A stretch of DNA of 42,519 bases from Paludisphaera borealis (lineage in GTDB: Bacteria > Planctomycetota > Planctomycetia > Isosphaerales > Isosphaeraceae): the NCBI RefSeq assembly GCF_001956985.1, contig NZ_CP019084.1:1-42519 (forward strand), read 5' to 3'. The notes beneath the pieces were generated by a model. The model saw only the letters and a list, made by a program, of their open reading frames with translations, made no database searches and was not told the origin of the DNA. How positions within the stretch are numbered: the first letter of the stretch is position 1; the number at the start of each line of letters is the position of its first letter. This document shows positions 1 through 7,634 of the stretch, one piece after another. The translations under genes and the position numbers were made by a program.

Positions 1-31
1 AAATAAATGGGGCAGGCTTGACGCCTGCCCC
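1..31 (-). terminator. Hairpin after the large ParB-like gene
   Basis: A perfect 9-bp stem (9-17 with 23-31, loop TTGAC) lies just past the stop of the leftward ParB-like gene and is followed on the minus strand by ATTTATTT. It could be a weak intrinsic terminator, or an intercistronic hairpin if the molecule is circular and the operon continues at 42507. Confidence 0.6.
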
Positions 32-38
32 GGTTGAA

Positions 39-1922
39 TCAGGCTGCTTTACGGGCTTTGCCTTTGGATTTCGGCTTCTCGGGGGTGACGGCGGTAAACG
101 CCATACCCTCGGGCAGCCACTGCGAAATCCCGGCGACCTGCTTTTGGGTGCGGCCGTATTTCTCCGGCTCGGCGAACACCCGCTCCAGCTGGGCGACAAG
201 CTCGCTTTTCTTGTCGCGGCTGCGGGCTTGTGCCCACGCCTCACCCAGCAATCCGCCGCCCAACGCCAGCAGCTGCTGGGTGGTGATGCGGCCGAGGTAG
301 TTGGCCGCCGTCGGGCGCCAGTAGCCGGACAGGTCGGCGCCGGTCAGGGACAGGGCAAGCTCGCAGGCGGTGGCCTCAAAGCCGGTGGCCAGCTGCGGCT
401 TCAGGCTGGAAGCGACGCAGGCGGCCAGCAGGTCGAGCTTCTGGTTATCCGACAGGTCGGATAACGCCCGGAACCGCTCGGCTTCGCTGGAAAGCTCCAG
501 CCACGCCAGCGGCAGCCCCTGCTCTATCGCTGCCATCGAAGCCCCGGCTGGGGTTTCCTCCTTCACCGCCGGGCGTTGCAGGTCAAACTTCACGCCCAAG
601 CAGCTGTTGGCGGCAAAACGGTGCCCGAAGGCGTCGCTGGCGATGGTGAAGACCAGCAAATCGAGGGCGACCAGCCGGTTGCGGGCGATTTCCGCCTGTG
701 CCGCCTGTTGCCGGTAGGCTTCCAGCTGGCGTTTGAGCGTAGCGGGCATGCCCTTGGGTTTCCGCTCCGTCGCCTCAGTCGGCGATGCCAGCCGCTTTTT
801 GTCGGCTTTCCGCACCAGCCCTTTGTCGGTGCGAAGCGAGCCATCGTGGCCGACCGTGACATAGCACCCGGCGAACGCCATCTGGTGCGGGTCGTAAGCG
901 GCAAAGCCCGCCATCGTCGCCTGCACCTCGGCAAGGCGTGCCTCGGCTGCTTCCTGTGCCTCCAGCAAGGCATCGGATTCCGTATCCTCAAGGGCTTGCT
1001 CGATCTCCTCAAGCTCGGCGATCAGCTGGTTTTTCAACGCGATCACCTCGGCCGGTGCCTCACCCGGCTGCTGCTGAATCCGCCCGCAGGCCGAAATCAC
1101 GCCGTAATCGTATTCCGGCGAAACTTCGACCCAGCCCCAGCCTTCGGCCTCCAGCTGCTGCTTCACGCCGTCCAGCTTGGCAGTTGCCAGGTCGTTTAAA
1201 AGCTCCGGGTTTTCGAGGTAGACCGCATCGCTGAACAGATCGCTCTGGATGGTGCCGCCTGCCTCGCGGTAAGCCTCCAGCCCGACGAATTTCGCAAGCT
1301 GGCCGTCGGCTTCCGCCATGGCGTCGGTCAACGCCCGACGGATGGCACGCGGGTTTGCCCGCTGGTGATCTCCCAGCGATTTGAACACCTTCATCTGGCG
1401 TTTGCGGTCATCGGTGATGGCGTAGGCCATCAGGGCATCGAGCGAAAGCCCGCCCTCGCGGTAGGCTTTCAGCAGCTTCGGGTCGGCGTTGCCCAATCGC
1501 AGCAGCTGCTCGACATACTTGACCGTTTTGCCGAAACGCTCGGCAATTTGCTCAGGCGAGCTGCCGCCCGCCTCCAGCTTGGCGAACGCTTCGTACTCAT
1601 CCGCCGGGTGCATCGCCAGCCTGACCGTGTTGGCGGCTAGGCTCTTTTCCATCGCGTCGCCCTCTTCGACGACGTGGCACGACACCGCGTAATCGGCGGG
1701 CAGGCTGCCTTCGGCCTGCAAGGCTTTGATGGCCTCCAGCCTGCGGGCACCTTCGATCACTTCGAAGCCGCCGTCACCGGCGGCGGTGACCACCAGATTC
1801 TGCATCAGCCCGTGGGCGAGGATGGAAGCTTTCAGGTCGTCGGCGGCACCCTTGGCCACCGTCCGGCGTGCGTTGAAACGGGATTTGACAAGCTTGTTGA
1901 TTTCAATCGATTGGTAGTTCAT
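39..1922 (-). CDS. Large ParB-like protein (ParB N-terminal domain plus long C-terminal extension)
   Basis: The N-terminal ~110 residues look like a ParB/Spo0J N domain: the start MNYQSIEINKL, then the motif IEGARRLEAI near residue 60. A predicted helix-turn-helix follows at about 110-175 (EQIAERFGKTVKYVEQLLRL). The remaining ~450 residues are an extension with a coiled-coil stretch near 300-345 (ELEEIEQALEDTE). At 627 aa it is about twice the length of a classical ParB and resembles the large plasmid ParB-like proteins usually annotated only by their N-terminal domain. An upstream in-frame ATG at 1937 is possible, but the GGAG that forms the best ribosome site overlaps it and sits 9 nt before 1922, so 1922 is preferred. 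It is the third gene of a leftward operon. It is not next to parA, so a role in segregation is uncertain; regulation or conjugative DNA handling is equally possible. Confidence 0.85.
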   Translation of the reverse strand: MNYQSIEINKLVKSRFNARRTVAKGAADDLKASILAHGLMQNLVVTAAGDGGFEVIEGARRLEAIKALQAEGSLPADYAVSCHVVEEGDAMEKSLAANTVRLAMHPADEYEAFAKLEAGGSSPEQIAERFGKTVKYVEQLLRLGNADPKLLKAYREGGLSLDALMAYAITDDRKRQMKVFKSLGDHQRANPRAIRRALTDAMAEADGQLAKFVGLEAYREAGGTIQSDLFSDAVYLENPELLNDLATAKLDGVKQQLEAEGWGWVEVSPEYDYGVISACGRIQQQPGEAPAEVIALKNQLIAELEEIEQALEDTESDALLEAQEAAEARLAEVQATMAGFAAYDPHQMAFAGCYVTVGHDGSLRTDKGLVRKADKKRLASPTEATERKPKGMPATLKRQLEAYRQQAAQAEIARNRLVALDLLVFTIASDAFGHRFAANSCLGVKFDLQRPAVKEETPAGASMAAIEQGLPLAWLELSSEAERFRALSDLSDNQKLDLLAACVASSLKPQLATGFEATACELALSLTGADLSGYWRPTAANYLGRITTQQLLALGGGLLGEAWAQARSRDKKSELVAQLERVFAEPEKYGRTQKQVAGISQWLPEGMAFTAVTPEKPKSKGKARKAA

Positions 1923-1955
1923 ATTATCATTCTCCATAGGTTATAAAGTTGATTA

Positions 1956-1979
1956 CGGGGCGGGTTACAGCCCGCCCCG
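1956..1979. other. Intercistronic GC-rich hairpin
   Basis: An 8-9 bp perfect stem (GGGGCGGG with CCCGCCCC, loop TTACAG) fills the gap between the 100-aa gene and the ParB-like gene. There is no T-run on either side, so it is more likely an mRNA-stability or attenuation structure than a full terminator. Confidence 0.6.
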
Positions 1980-1984
1980 GCCTT

Positions 1985-2287
1985 CTAATAGTCCTCCGGC
2001 ATCAGCACCGTGGTGACCGACCGGTCACGTTCGGTGATGACCCAGAAGAGGTGCTCACCTGCCCCGTAGACGGAATGCAGGCGTTCGCCTTCGATGAGCC
2101 CGGCTTCGTTGAGCTGGGCGTCTTCCTCGCAGATGTCACCCCAGTCGCCCATGGCGTGGCGTCGTAAGCCGTCTGCGACGGCGACGCTGGTAAGCCTTGC
2201 TTGGGCGTTGCTGGTGATGACGACTGCCCCGAGCGGGAATTTGGGCGGTGCCGATAACGGCAGGTAGACGACGGTGAAGGGTGTCAT
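1985..2287 (-). CDS. Hypothetical 100-aa protein
   Basis: Not recognised. The protein starts MTPFTVVYLPLSAPPKF and ends in an acidic EDY. Central residues (ICEEDAQLNEAGLIEGER) and the later LFWVITERDRS suggest a small alpha/beta soluble protein. The start at 2287 is supported by AAGGAG 7 nt upstream; a longer reading in the same frame enters the neighbouring gene region and lacks such a site. It is the second gene of the leftward operon with the 92-aa gene and the ParB-like gene. Hairpins bound it on both sides. Confidence 0.65.
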   Translation of the reverse strand: MTPFTVVYLPLSAPPKFPLGAVVITSNAQARLTSVAVADGLRRHAMGDWGDICEEDAQLNEAGLIEGERLHSVYGAGEHLFWVITERDRSVTTVLMPEDY

Positions 2288-2320
2288 GGCTCTTACTCCT
2301 TGAGCTGTTGATAAAACGGC

Positions 2321-2344
2321 GGTGCCGGGGATGACCCCGGCACC
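2321..2344. other. Intercistronic GC-rich hairpin
   Basis: A perfect 10-bp stem, GGTGCCGGGG with CCCCGGCACC, with loop ATGA. It lies between the stop of the 92-aa gene and the start of the 100-aa gene. On the minus strand it is followed by GCCGTTTTATC, so it could act as a partial terminator. Confidence 0.65.
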
Positions 2345-2351
2345 GGCCCGG

Positions 2352-2630
2352 TTAGTCCTCGCCGTTGTCGGCTTCCTTGCGGGCTTTGCGTACCTTGGAG
2401 TCCGCCTCCATCTGCTTGCCGATCCATGAGTGGGCCTGGTCAAGGAGCTTGGCCATGTGAAGCAGGTCATCGAAGCCTAAGCTGTCGCTTTCCTTCCACG
2501 TATCATCGCCGGTTTTGTAGGAGCGGCTGGTGCTCACCGAATACCAGCTGGTGCCTTTTTCGATGGACGTATTCCGCCAGATGGTGACTGCCAGAACGCC
2601 GTTGCGGATCTTGTGTGCGGGTGAAGACAT
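2352..2630 (-). CDS. Small conserved hypothetical protein (92 aa)
   Basis: First gene of the leftward operon. The pattern KIRNGVLAVTIWRN, then TSWYSVSTSRSYK, then DDLLHMAKLLDQAHSWI matches a small protein type I recall as common in planctomycete and related genomes, with a beta-rich front half and an alpha-helical end. Function is unknown; the fold is vaguely like small single-strand-binding or PC4-like proteins, but that is only a guess. The start is supported by AAGGAA 8 nt upstream. The C-terminal tail is highly charged (KVRKARKEADNGED). Confidence 0.7.
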   Translation of the reverse strand: MSSPAHKIRNGVLAVTIWRNTSIEKGTSWYSVSTSRSYKTGDDTWKESDSLGFDDLLHMAKLLDQAHSWIGKQMEADSKVRKARKEADNGED

Positions 2631-2656
2631 ATTGAATTTCCTTCTCTTTCGTTTCC

Positions 2657-2675
2657 GGCCCCGCTCATCGGGGCC
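2657..2675. other. Hairpin upstream of the leftward operon
   Basis: A perfect 7-bp stem, GGCCCCG with CGGGGCC, with loop CTCAT, 27 bp before the start of the first gene. It is probably in the 5' leader of the operon, or marks the end of an upstream transcript. Confidence 0.5.
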
Positions 2676-3008
2676 TTACCTTGAGCGATCAACCGACGCC
2701 TCAGGCGTGAGCGCAGCGACGGTCAATCGCGTTCTGAGTACGAAATGGCCGCACCTGGGCGGCTGTTTCGCAAACGGAAGAAGGCGATTGACTGGCACGG
2801 CGGCGGCGGTACTGGTCGCGGTGTAAGGCTCTGTGAGCGGGCAGAAATGAGGCTGGGAAGGAAATCCGGGCTTCAACCCGTGACTAGACGGATTCGCTGG
2901 CGGGCTGGTGGTCACCATCTGGCGGATGCGAGAAGTATGTCTATAATCCGACTAGCGATCAGCAGCCGGCAGAAGCCATCATACGCATTACCATTTTGGA
3001 TTACGTTT
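2676..3008. other. Intergenic region between divergent genes
   Basis: About 330 bp separating the leftward operon from the HEAT-repeat gene. It contains a TATAAT hexamer at 2942-2947 but no convincing -35 box 17 bp before it. The reading frame of the next gene is open upstream to 2745, but residues there look unlike the protein and no ribosome site is seen. Otherwise nothing recognised. Confidence 0.4.
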
Positions 3009-4595
3009 ATGATCGAGCCAGAATTCCTGCGTCATCTCGAAGGCATTCGGATTGGCATGCTTGATCGTGAAATGCAAACCAAAGCGTCACATGTTCAATA
3101 TTTTATGACAGATGTTTTACAGAAGATTCCTTGTCTCATTTCGGCACTTAGGGACGAGCACGACTGGGTAAGAGAAGCGGCCGCCGGTGCTCTTACTTGG
3201 ATCGGCTCCGCGGCGGCCTCGGCAGTCCCTTCGCTGATCGAATCGCTTAGCGACGAACAAGCTTCGGTGCGACGGGCTGCCACCCACGCTCTTAGATCGA
3301 TTGGACCGGCAGCGAGAGCAGCGACACCTCATCTCGTACGCATCATAGCTCTGTCACCTGATTCTCTTTATGATGCAGCAACTTCATTGGTCGCAATCGA
3401 TAGTGCAAACGCCGAAAGACATTTACTTAAGCAAATCAACACCCTTGATTTACTTCAACGCACTAGCAATTCTAGACGCAGACTTCTTGAATCGCTACGC
3501 ATGGCCAAGCCCTCGAAAACATCTGTCCCCACATTGCTGACCACGCTCACGGACAGCCACAAGGACAATCGGCGACTCTCAGCAGAACTGCTGGGCATGA
3601 TCGGTCTGGATGCCATAGACGCGACCCCGGCACTCATTGCGGCACTCAAAGACAAACATGATTCGGTAGTGATTGCCGTAGCTAATGCCTTAGGCTTAAT
3701 CGGTCAGACGGCGGCAGTCCGACCATTAACACATGGTTTGAACCATAAAACCTCTGACGTCCGATGGGCGGTTGCCCAAGCCCTAGAATTGCTTGGACCG
3801 GCGGAGGCGACCCCAGCTTTGATCCTCGCTCTACAAGACGACGATGACCGAGTACGAGAAGCAGCTGCCTCCGCTTTGGGGTCAGCAAGCCCAACCCCGG
3901 ACATAATGCACCATCTTACTCATGCACTTAAACATCCATCCCATCCAGTGCGGTCTGCAGCTGCATCATTAGTACACATCGGCACCCCAGCTGCCGCTGA
4001 CGCATTAATATCAGCACTCAATGACCCCGACGCACGAGTGCGTCACGCCACAGCCGACGCACTCACGTCATCAAAACATGTATTTATATCTGTATTACAT
4101 GAACTTCAGATTGGCATACGGCACAAAGACCCAGATATCGAACTCACGATTTCCGAGACGAAGCATAAAATGATTTACAATCTACACCGCGAAACCTACC
4201 TATTCGACGCCTACGCACAATCATATCTCAAACATCTTAAACTCTTTCATTTGTGTATCCGTCTCTATGCGGAAGGTATCAATTCACTTGGTGGTGCCTG
4301 CGACTATCTTTCACGCCACTACAACAGTGAAATGAGAAGCAGTGGTTTACCAATGAGCAAACCGAGCTTCGCTCCAAATTTAAAGCAACTAGAGCCAGTT
4401 TTCAGCAAGCTTTTTGGAAGAGAGTTCAAGATGTTTACCGTGTCAAATTGGAATGGCGCCGAGCCACAAAGCTATCAGTTCAGCGACGATGCATTGCAAG
4501 CCGCGGACTGGGTTTTGAAGTTCTTGAGCAGACAAGACGACTTGAGAAGAGACTGGTTCGGCTTTCGACGACAGCTCGTCGATGACAAGAATTAA
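3009..4595 (+). CDS. HEAT-repeat protein (PBS-lyase type repeats)
   Basis: The N-terminal ~350 residues are tandem ~31-residue HEAT repeats. Recognisable units include PCLISALRDEHDWVREAAA, VPSLIESLSDEQASVRRAA, TPALIAALKDKHDSVVIAV, TPALILALQDDDDRVREAA and ADALISALNDPDARVRHAT. Such repeats form an alpha-solenoid for protein or nucleic-acid binding. The C-terminal ~170 residues are not repeats and are not recognised. The start at 3009 (MIEPEFLRH) is chosen because the repeats begin soon after; there is no clear ribosome site, and 2937 is an alternative. Base composition is visibly less GC-rich than the flanking genes, which suggests recent acquisition. Partner and function are unknown. Confidence 0.85.
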   Translation: MIEPEFLRHLEGIRIGMLDREMQTKASHVQYFMTDVLQKIPCLISALRDEHDWVREAAAGALTWIGSAAASAVPSLIESLSDEQASVRRAATHALRSIGPAARAATPHLVRIIALSPDSLYDAATSLVAIDSANAERHLLKQINTLDLLQRTSNSRRRLLESLRMAKPSKTSVPTLLTTLTDSHKDNRRLSAELLGMIGLDAIDATPALIAALKDKHDSVVIAVANALGLIGQTAAVRPLTHGLNHKTSDVRWAVAQALELLGPAEATPALILALQDDDDRVREAAASALGSASPTPDIMHHLTHALKHPSHPVRSAAASLVHIGTPAAADALISALNDPDARVRHATADALTSSKHVFISVLHELQIGIRHKDPDIELTISETKHKMIYNLHRETYLFDAYAQSYLKHLKLFHLCIRLYAEGINSLGGACDYLSRHYNSEMRSSGLPMSKPSFAPNLKQLEPVFSKLFGREFKMFTVSNWNGAEPQSYQFSDDALQAADWVLKFLSRQDDLRRDWFGFRRQLVDDKN

Positions 4596-4679
4596 ACTGG
4601 ACGTTGTCGAACAACCATTATATAATTTTTATAGGAATTACGTTTATATGCATATCTGAGATTAAGTTGTTTTTGTATC

Positions 4680-5066
4680 GTGGACATAGATTTGTCAGAA
4701 ATTAGCTTTCCAAGCGACGATTTAAGCGTTGGAAGGCTTCGCCGCATGTATCCTCGCCAAGTCGATGTCGGCGAAGCGATCGATCTATTTACAAATGATG
4801 GTTCTGGCCACGCTGGAGACGACGCCACAGGTATGCTCTATGCGGAACGTGCTCTGGCAACGGCGGCATTCAATCGCACTCTGGGAAATACCCCAGCCCA
4901 CCATTTCCTTGCTGATTCCGATCTAAGGGATTACGCAAAGAGCTTGATCGAGCTTTACAACCGCTTCGATATCGCCGCCGGACCGCGTCACGCTGAGCAG
5001 CTTATCCGAGGAATCGAATCACAAGCTGCCGATCAAGCTCGACGAAGATCGGGCATAGGTCTTTGA
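4680..5066 (+). CDS. Hypothetical protein (128 aa)
   Basis: Not recognised. It uses a GTG start (4680) without a clear ribosome site and follows the HEAT-repeat gene by 84 bp of AT-rich DNA that contains TATAAT at 4621-4626. The predicted protein is acidic at the N-terminus and helical at the C-terminus (DYAKSLIELYNRFDIAAG, AEQLIRGIESQAADQ). It shares the lower GC of the preceding gene, so the two may have come in together. A start further downstream is possible. Confidence 0.5.
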   Translation: MDIDLSEISFPSDDLSVGRLRRMYPRQVDVGEAIDLFTNDGSGHAGDDATGMLYAERALATAAFNRTLGNTPAHHFLADSDLRDYAKSLIELYNRFDIAAGPRHAEQLIRGIESQAADQARRRSGIGL

Positions 5067-5126
5067 CAGGGGGTGTAAAACGCGGCTTAACACGCTTTTC
5101 ACCGCGAACGTCTGAGTTACTATGAA

Positions 5127-5162
5127 GCTGTCGGATCGAGGTTGACGCCACGATCCGACAGC
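5127..5162. repeat. 12-bp perfect inverted repeat
   Basis: Arm GCTGTCGGATCG (5127-5138) pairs perfectly with CGATCCGACAGC (5151-5162) around a 12-nt loop. AGGTT in the loop could alternatively pair with AACCT at 5166-5170, so two competing structures are possible. Not tied to a gene; a structured RNA or a protein-binding site are both open. Confidence 0.6.
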
Positions 5163-5580
5163 CTGAACCTCAGCCGTGGTGAAACGGCCAAAGGGCCTTG
5201 GCAGGTCCCTTCACCTTATCACCTCAGGCCCTACTGTTCAACGTGTCGCACAGGCGACAGAACGCCGTCTAGCGGTGCCGGTCTTCGTCCGCACATTGCG
5301 AGCGGGCGGAAGGAGCGTTTCTGTTGAAGAAAACGATCAGAAACCCGGTATGGCCGTCTACTGACGCAAAGCGTCCGACAGCCAAGCCTGACACCGAACG
5401 ACGCGATGACGGCTGGCCGCTCCAGCCGCCCGCGGCCGGAAGCTCGGAGGAAGCTGCTGCTACGGCACGCGTCGTCGGCTTCCCCGGCGGTGCCACTGGC
5501 CAAGAGCAATAGTGATCGACTAGGCAATTCTGTATCTGACGCGGGCGGTAGCCCGAGTCCTAGGATCGCTCCACGTAACC

Positions 5581-5612
5581 ACCGCATGCGGCTGGCCGGT
5601 AGCTGCATGCCT
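5581..5612 (+). promoter_or_regulatory. Leader element copy 1 (CCGCATGCGG type)
   Basis: ACCGCATGCGG, then TGGCCGGT, then CTGCATGCCTT. The same three blocks, nearly identical in sequence and spacing, recur at 6638-6669. Both copies lie 40-60 bp before a start codon (5670 and 6713), which suggests an operator or promoter element. The core CCGCATGCGG is a perfect palindrome. Confidence 0.5.
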
Positions 5613-5669
5613 TGACAGTTCACACAGTCGCTTTCCCAAAGTTCATCCGCCTATCGAAGGAGTCTCGCC

Positions 5670-6008
5670 ATGTCCAGTCTGAGCAACGTTTGCACATCGG
5701 GCTCGCCTAGGGAATCCGATCCGGCATTTGATTTCATCGTCGCCGCCTTGTCGGCGATGCCGCCGAAGTCCCGCCATGAGCTGCTGGCCTTCCTCGATTT
5801 CTGGCGGGAACTGTCGAAGGAAGACCGTGCCGTGTTTGCAAAGTCGATCCGGCCCGGCCTCACCGAAGAAGCCGTTGCGTTGCTCAGCGGCGTTACAACG
5901 CGTCAGCTGCATCGTTACCGACGCTATCGGGAGGTCAAAGTGCGGCTCGCCGACTATCTGGAGCCGAAGCGGCGGCGGTGGTATCTGCCCGCCGAGATCG
6001 AGGGCTGA
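5670..6008 (+). CDS. Small putative DNA-binding protein (112 aa)
   Basis: Good ribosome site (GAAGGAG) before the ATG. The protein has a helical middle (RHELLAFLDFWRELSKEDRAV is close to its core) and a C-terminal segment, TEEAVALLSGVTTRQLHRY, that looks like a helix-turn-helix, followed by a basic stretch (RRYREVKVR and PKRRRWY). No family recognised. It is the first gene of the rightward set leading to the coupling protein, and a copy of a repeated leader element lies 58 bp upstream, so a regulatory role is plausible but unproven. Confidence 0.65.
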   Translation: MSSLSNVCTSGSPRESDPAFDFIVAALSAMPPKSRHELLAFLDFWRELSKEDRAVFAKSIRPGLTEEAVALLSGVTTRQLHRYRRYREVKVRLADYLEPKRRRWYLPAEIEG

Positions 6009-6136
6009 TTTCACGGTGGAAGGCGGCCGATGTCATCATTCCAAAATTCTCGCCTACCACCTAAGTCGTTTCGTTCACACGTTTAGCGTCACGCGATTTC
6101 AGGTCGCAATGTCGCAACCGCTAATAGGGTGACGGT

Positions 6137-6156
6137 GCCGGGCAGCAATGCCCGGC
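6137..6156 (+). other. GNRA-capped hairpin in the lipoprotein leader
   Basis: A perfect 8-bp stem, GCCGGGCA with TGCCCGGC, capped by a GCAA tetraloop, 45 bp before the start at 6201. The stable loop type suggests it acts as RNA, for example as a leader or stability element. Confidence 0.5.
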
Positions 6157-6200
6157 GAGCCCCTTCCAACTGCTTTCATCGTACTCACGAGGACACAGCC

Positions 6201-6536
6201 ATGCTGAAGCTCGAACGATCGAAGTCACGGGTCATCCCCCTGCTGCTGATTCCGGCCTTGGCCTTCGGGCCGATCGGCTGCGGCGGCCCGGAATTCATCC
6301 CTCTTTTTGTCGCGGGATGCTCCGTCGTCGGTATCGCCGCCATCACCGTTTACGAGATCCAGCAAGTCCAGTCCGCCCAGCTGGACATCGAGATGAAGAC
6401 GCTGCGGCTTCAGGGTCTGAAAAACGGCCAAGTCGTTGAGTCCGATCATAGATTGGATGCTGATCAGGTTCGCAAGATCGTCGATTCGGGCAAGGTGAAG
6501 ATCAACGGCAAAGTGCTCGTCATGCGGCCCGAGTGA
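6201..6536 (+). CDS. Putative lipoprotein (111 aa)
   Basis: The N-terminus has basic residues (KLERSKSR), a hydrophobic run (VIPLLLIPALAFGP) and a cysteine at residue 26 in the setting PIGC, which resembles a lipobox. A second hydrophobic segment (LFVAGCSVVGIAAITVY) follows. The rest is a soluble helix and a short domain ending in GKVKINGKVLVM. The start has GAGGA upstream. It sits among genes for membrane and coupling proteins, so an envelope role linked to DNA transfer is possible. No named family is recognised. Confidence 0.65.
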   Translation: MLKLERSKSRVIPLLLIPALAFGPIGCGGPEFIPLFVAGCSVVGIAAITVYEIQQVQSAQLDIEMKTLRLQGLKNGQVVESDHRLDADQVRKIVDSGKVKINGKVLVMRPE

Positions 6537-6540
6537 CGCT

Positions 6541-6601
6541 TGTTGATGCGGCGACACATCCACCCGGAGGCGTTCCGCCTCCGGGATCGCCTCCATCAAC
6601 A
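6541..6601 (+). terminator. Two-level hairpin after the lipoprotein gene
   Basis: An inner perfect 9-bp stem (6563-6571 with 6577-6585, CCCGGAGGC) is nested in an outer perfect 8-bp pairing (6541-6548 with 6594-6601, TGTTGATG). It starts 4 bp after the stop codon. No strong T-run follows, so it could be a terminator or an mRNA end-stabilising structure. Confidence 0.6.
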
Positions 6602-6637
6602 CTTTGATACTTCCTGATTTCTACATCCTAAGCCAAC

Positions 6638-6669
6638 ACCGCATGCGGTGGCCGGTCACTGCACGCCTT
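6638..6669 (+). promoter_or_regulatory. Leader element copy 2 (CCGCATGCGG type)
   Basis: Second copy of the element at 5581-5612: ACCGCATGCGG, TGGCCGGT, CTGCACGCCTT. It lies 43 bp before the ParB-like gene at 6713 and is a candidate binding site for a plasmid regulator, perhaps that ParB-like protein or the 5670 product. Confidence 0.5.
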
Positions 6670-6712
6670 TTTCAAACCCACCGGCAGCATTTTCCCGTGA
6701 AAGGGGCAACCC

Positions 6713-7558
6713 ATGAACGTAGCGATTCAGGCGACGGCCCGCCCTCTCCGTGGCGAGAAGGCCGAGCTGGTGCCGGAAATGTTCGAGACTAGGCGGCTGG
6801 TGCTGTCGCCCGACAATCCGTTGCCAAGCCCGGCCCGGCTTGCCCAGCTGGAGCCGGAAATCCAGAAACACGGCCAACGGGTTCCTGGATTCGTTTTTCC
6901 TTCGCCGGAGCTGGATGAAGAGCAGCGGGTGGTGCTGGAAGGGGCTCACCGGATGCTGATATGCCAGCGGCTGGGGCGGCCTTTCTGGGCGTTCGACCTC
7001 GGGCGTTACGTGCCCGAAGAGGAGCAGATCGAGCTGACGTTTCAGCACAACCACCTCCGCCGCGTCATGAGCCTTGACGAAATCGTCCAGCGGGCGGCCC
7101 GTTACATAGAGCTGACCCGCTGCACGGCGGGCGAGGCCGCGAAATCGCTGGGGATCTCCCCGGCGAAGCTCAGCCGTGCCTTCGGCGACAAGCGTATCCC
7201 GGCCCATCTGCGGGAGCGTGCCGAGCAGCTGGGCATCAGCATCCGCTCGCTGATTGCGGCGGCGCCGATCGACCACATGACGCAGGCGGTGGAATACGCC
7301 GAATCGCTGGGGCCGGACGGCAAGCGACGCACCCGCGATCAGGTGGCGGAGTTCATCCGGCACCTGAAGAAAGGCGGCAGGAACGGCGGCAAATCCAAGA
7401 AGGTCGTTTCGCTGCCGTTCAACGGCCGCGTGATATCGGTAACCGTGGCCGAGAATGACACCGTTGCCACGGTTACCAAAGACGTGCAGGCACTGCTTGC
7501 CCGCTTGGGCGAGCACGCCAAAGTTCGGCCCGATGGCTGGGCCTACATCCTCCAATAA
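6713..7558 (+). CDS. ParB-like nuclease-fold protein (281 aa)
   Basis: Residues ~30-110 match a ParB/sulfiredoxin-type N domain (QLEPEIQKHGQRVPGFV, then VVLEGAHRMLICQRLG). Residues ~120-200 contain a helix-turn-helix region (TAGEAAKSLGISPAKLSRAF). A basic linker (KKGGRNGGKSKK) leads to a small C-terminal beta domain (VSLPFNGRVISVTVAEN). The strong ribosome site AAAGGGG precedes the ATG. It is a second ParB-like protein besides that at 39-1922, and neither sits beside parA. It may be a regulator of the transfer gene set rather than a centromere binder. Confidence 0.8.
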   Translation: MNVAIQATARPLRGEKAELVPEMFETRRLVLSPDNPLPSPARLAQLEPEIQKHGQRVPGFVFPSPELDEEQRVVLEGAHRMLICQRLGRPFWAFDLGRYVPEEEQIELTFQHNHLRRVMSLDEIVQRAARYIELTRCTAGEAAKSLGISPAKLSRAFGDKRIPAHLRERAEQLGISIRSLIAAAPIDHMTQAVEYAESLGPDGKRRTRDQVAEFIRHLKKGGRNGGKSKKVVSLPFNGRVISVTVAENDTVATVTKDVQALLARLGEHAKVRPDGWAYILQ

Positions 7559-7584
7559 GTGAACTAGCGTCGTTCCACGCACCG

Positions 7585-7603
7585 GGGCGGCGGCGTGCCG
7601 CCC
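7585..7603. other. Intercistronic GC-rich hairpin
   Basis: A perfect 7-bp stem, GGGCGGC with GCCGCCC, with loop GGCGT, between the ParB-like gene and the Met/His-rich membrane protein gene. CTTTACTT follows, without a true T-run. Confidence 0.55.
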
Positions 7604-7634
7604 TTTACTTCCGAACCCATGAGAGGTTAGCAAC

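Larger units (their letters stand above)
5067..5669. other. 600-bp structured intergenic region
   Basis: No reading frame here looks protein-coding on either strand; the open frames have shadow-like composition. The region is rich in inverted repeats: a 12-bp perfect one at 5127-5162, a TGTCGC/GCGACA hairpin at 5244-5259, and an imperfect one near 5075-5100. It ends with a copy of the 32-bp leader element shared with the 6713 gene. It could hold a small RNA or the promoter region of the rightward gene set. Confidence 0.4.

Noticed and set aside
5127-5170. An H-type pseudoknot formed by the 12-bp hairpin and AGGTT/AACCT pairing
   Set aside because: The 3-nt linker could not span a 12-bp stem, so only alternative, not simultaneous, pairings are likely.
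5231-5623. 130-residue open frame on the minus strand
   Set aside because: It has many Arg, Ser and Pro residues typical of an antisense or random GC-rich frame, no ribosome site, and it overlaps structured DNA.
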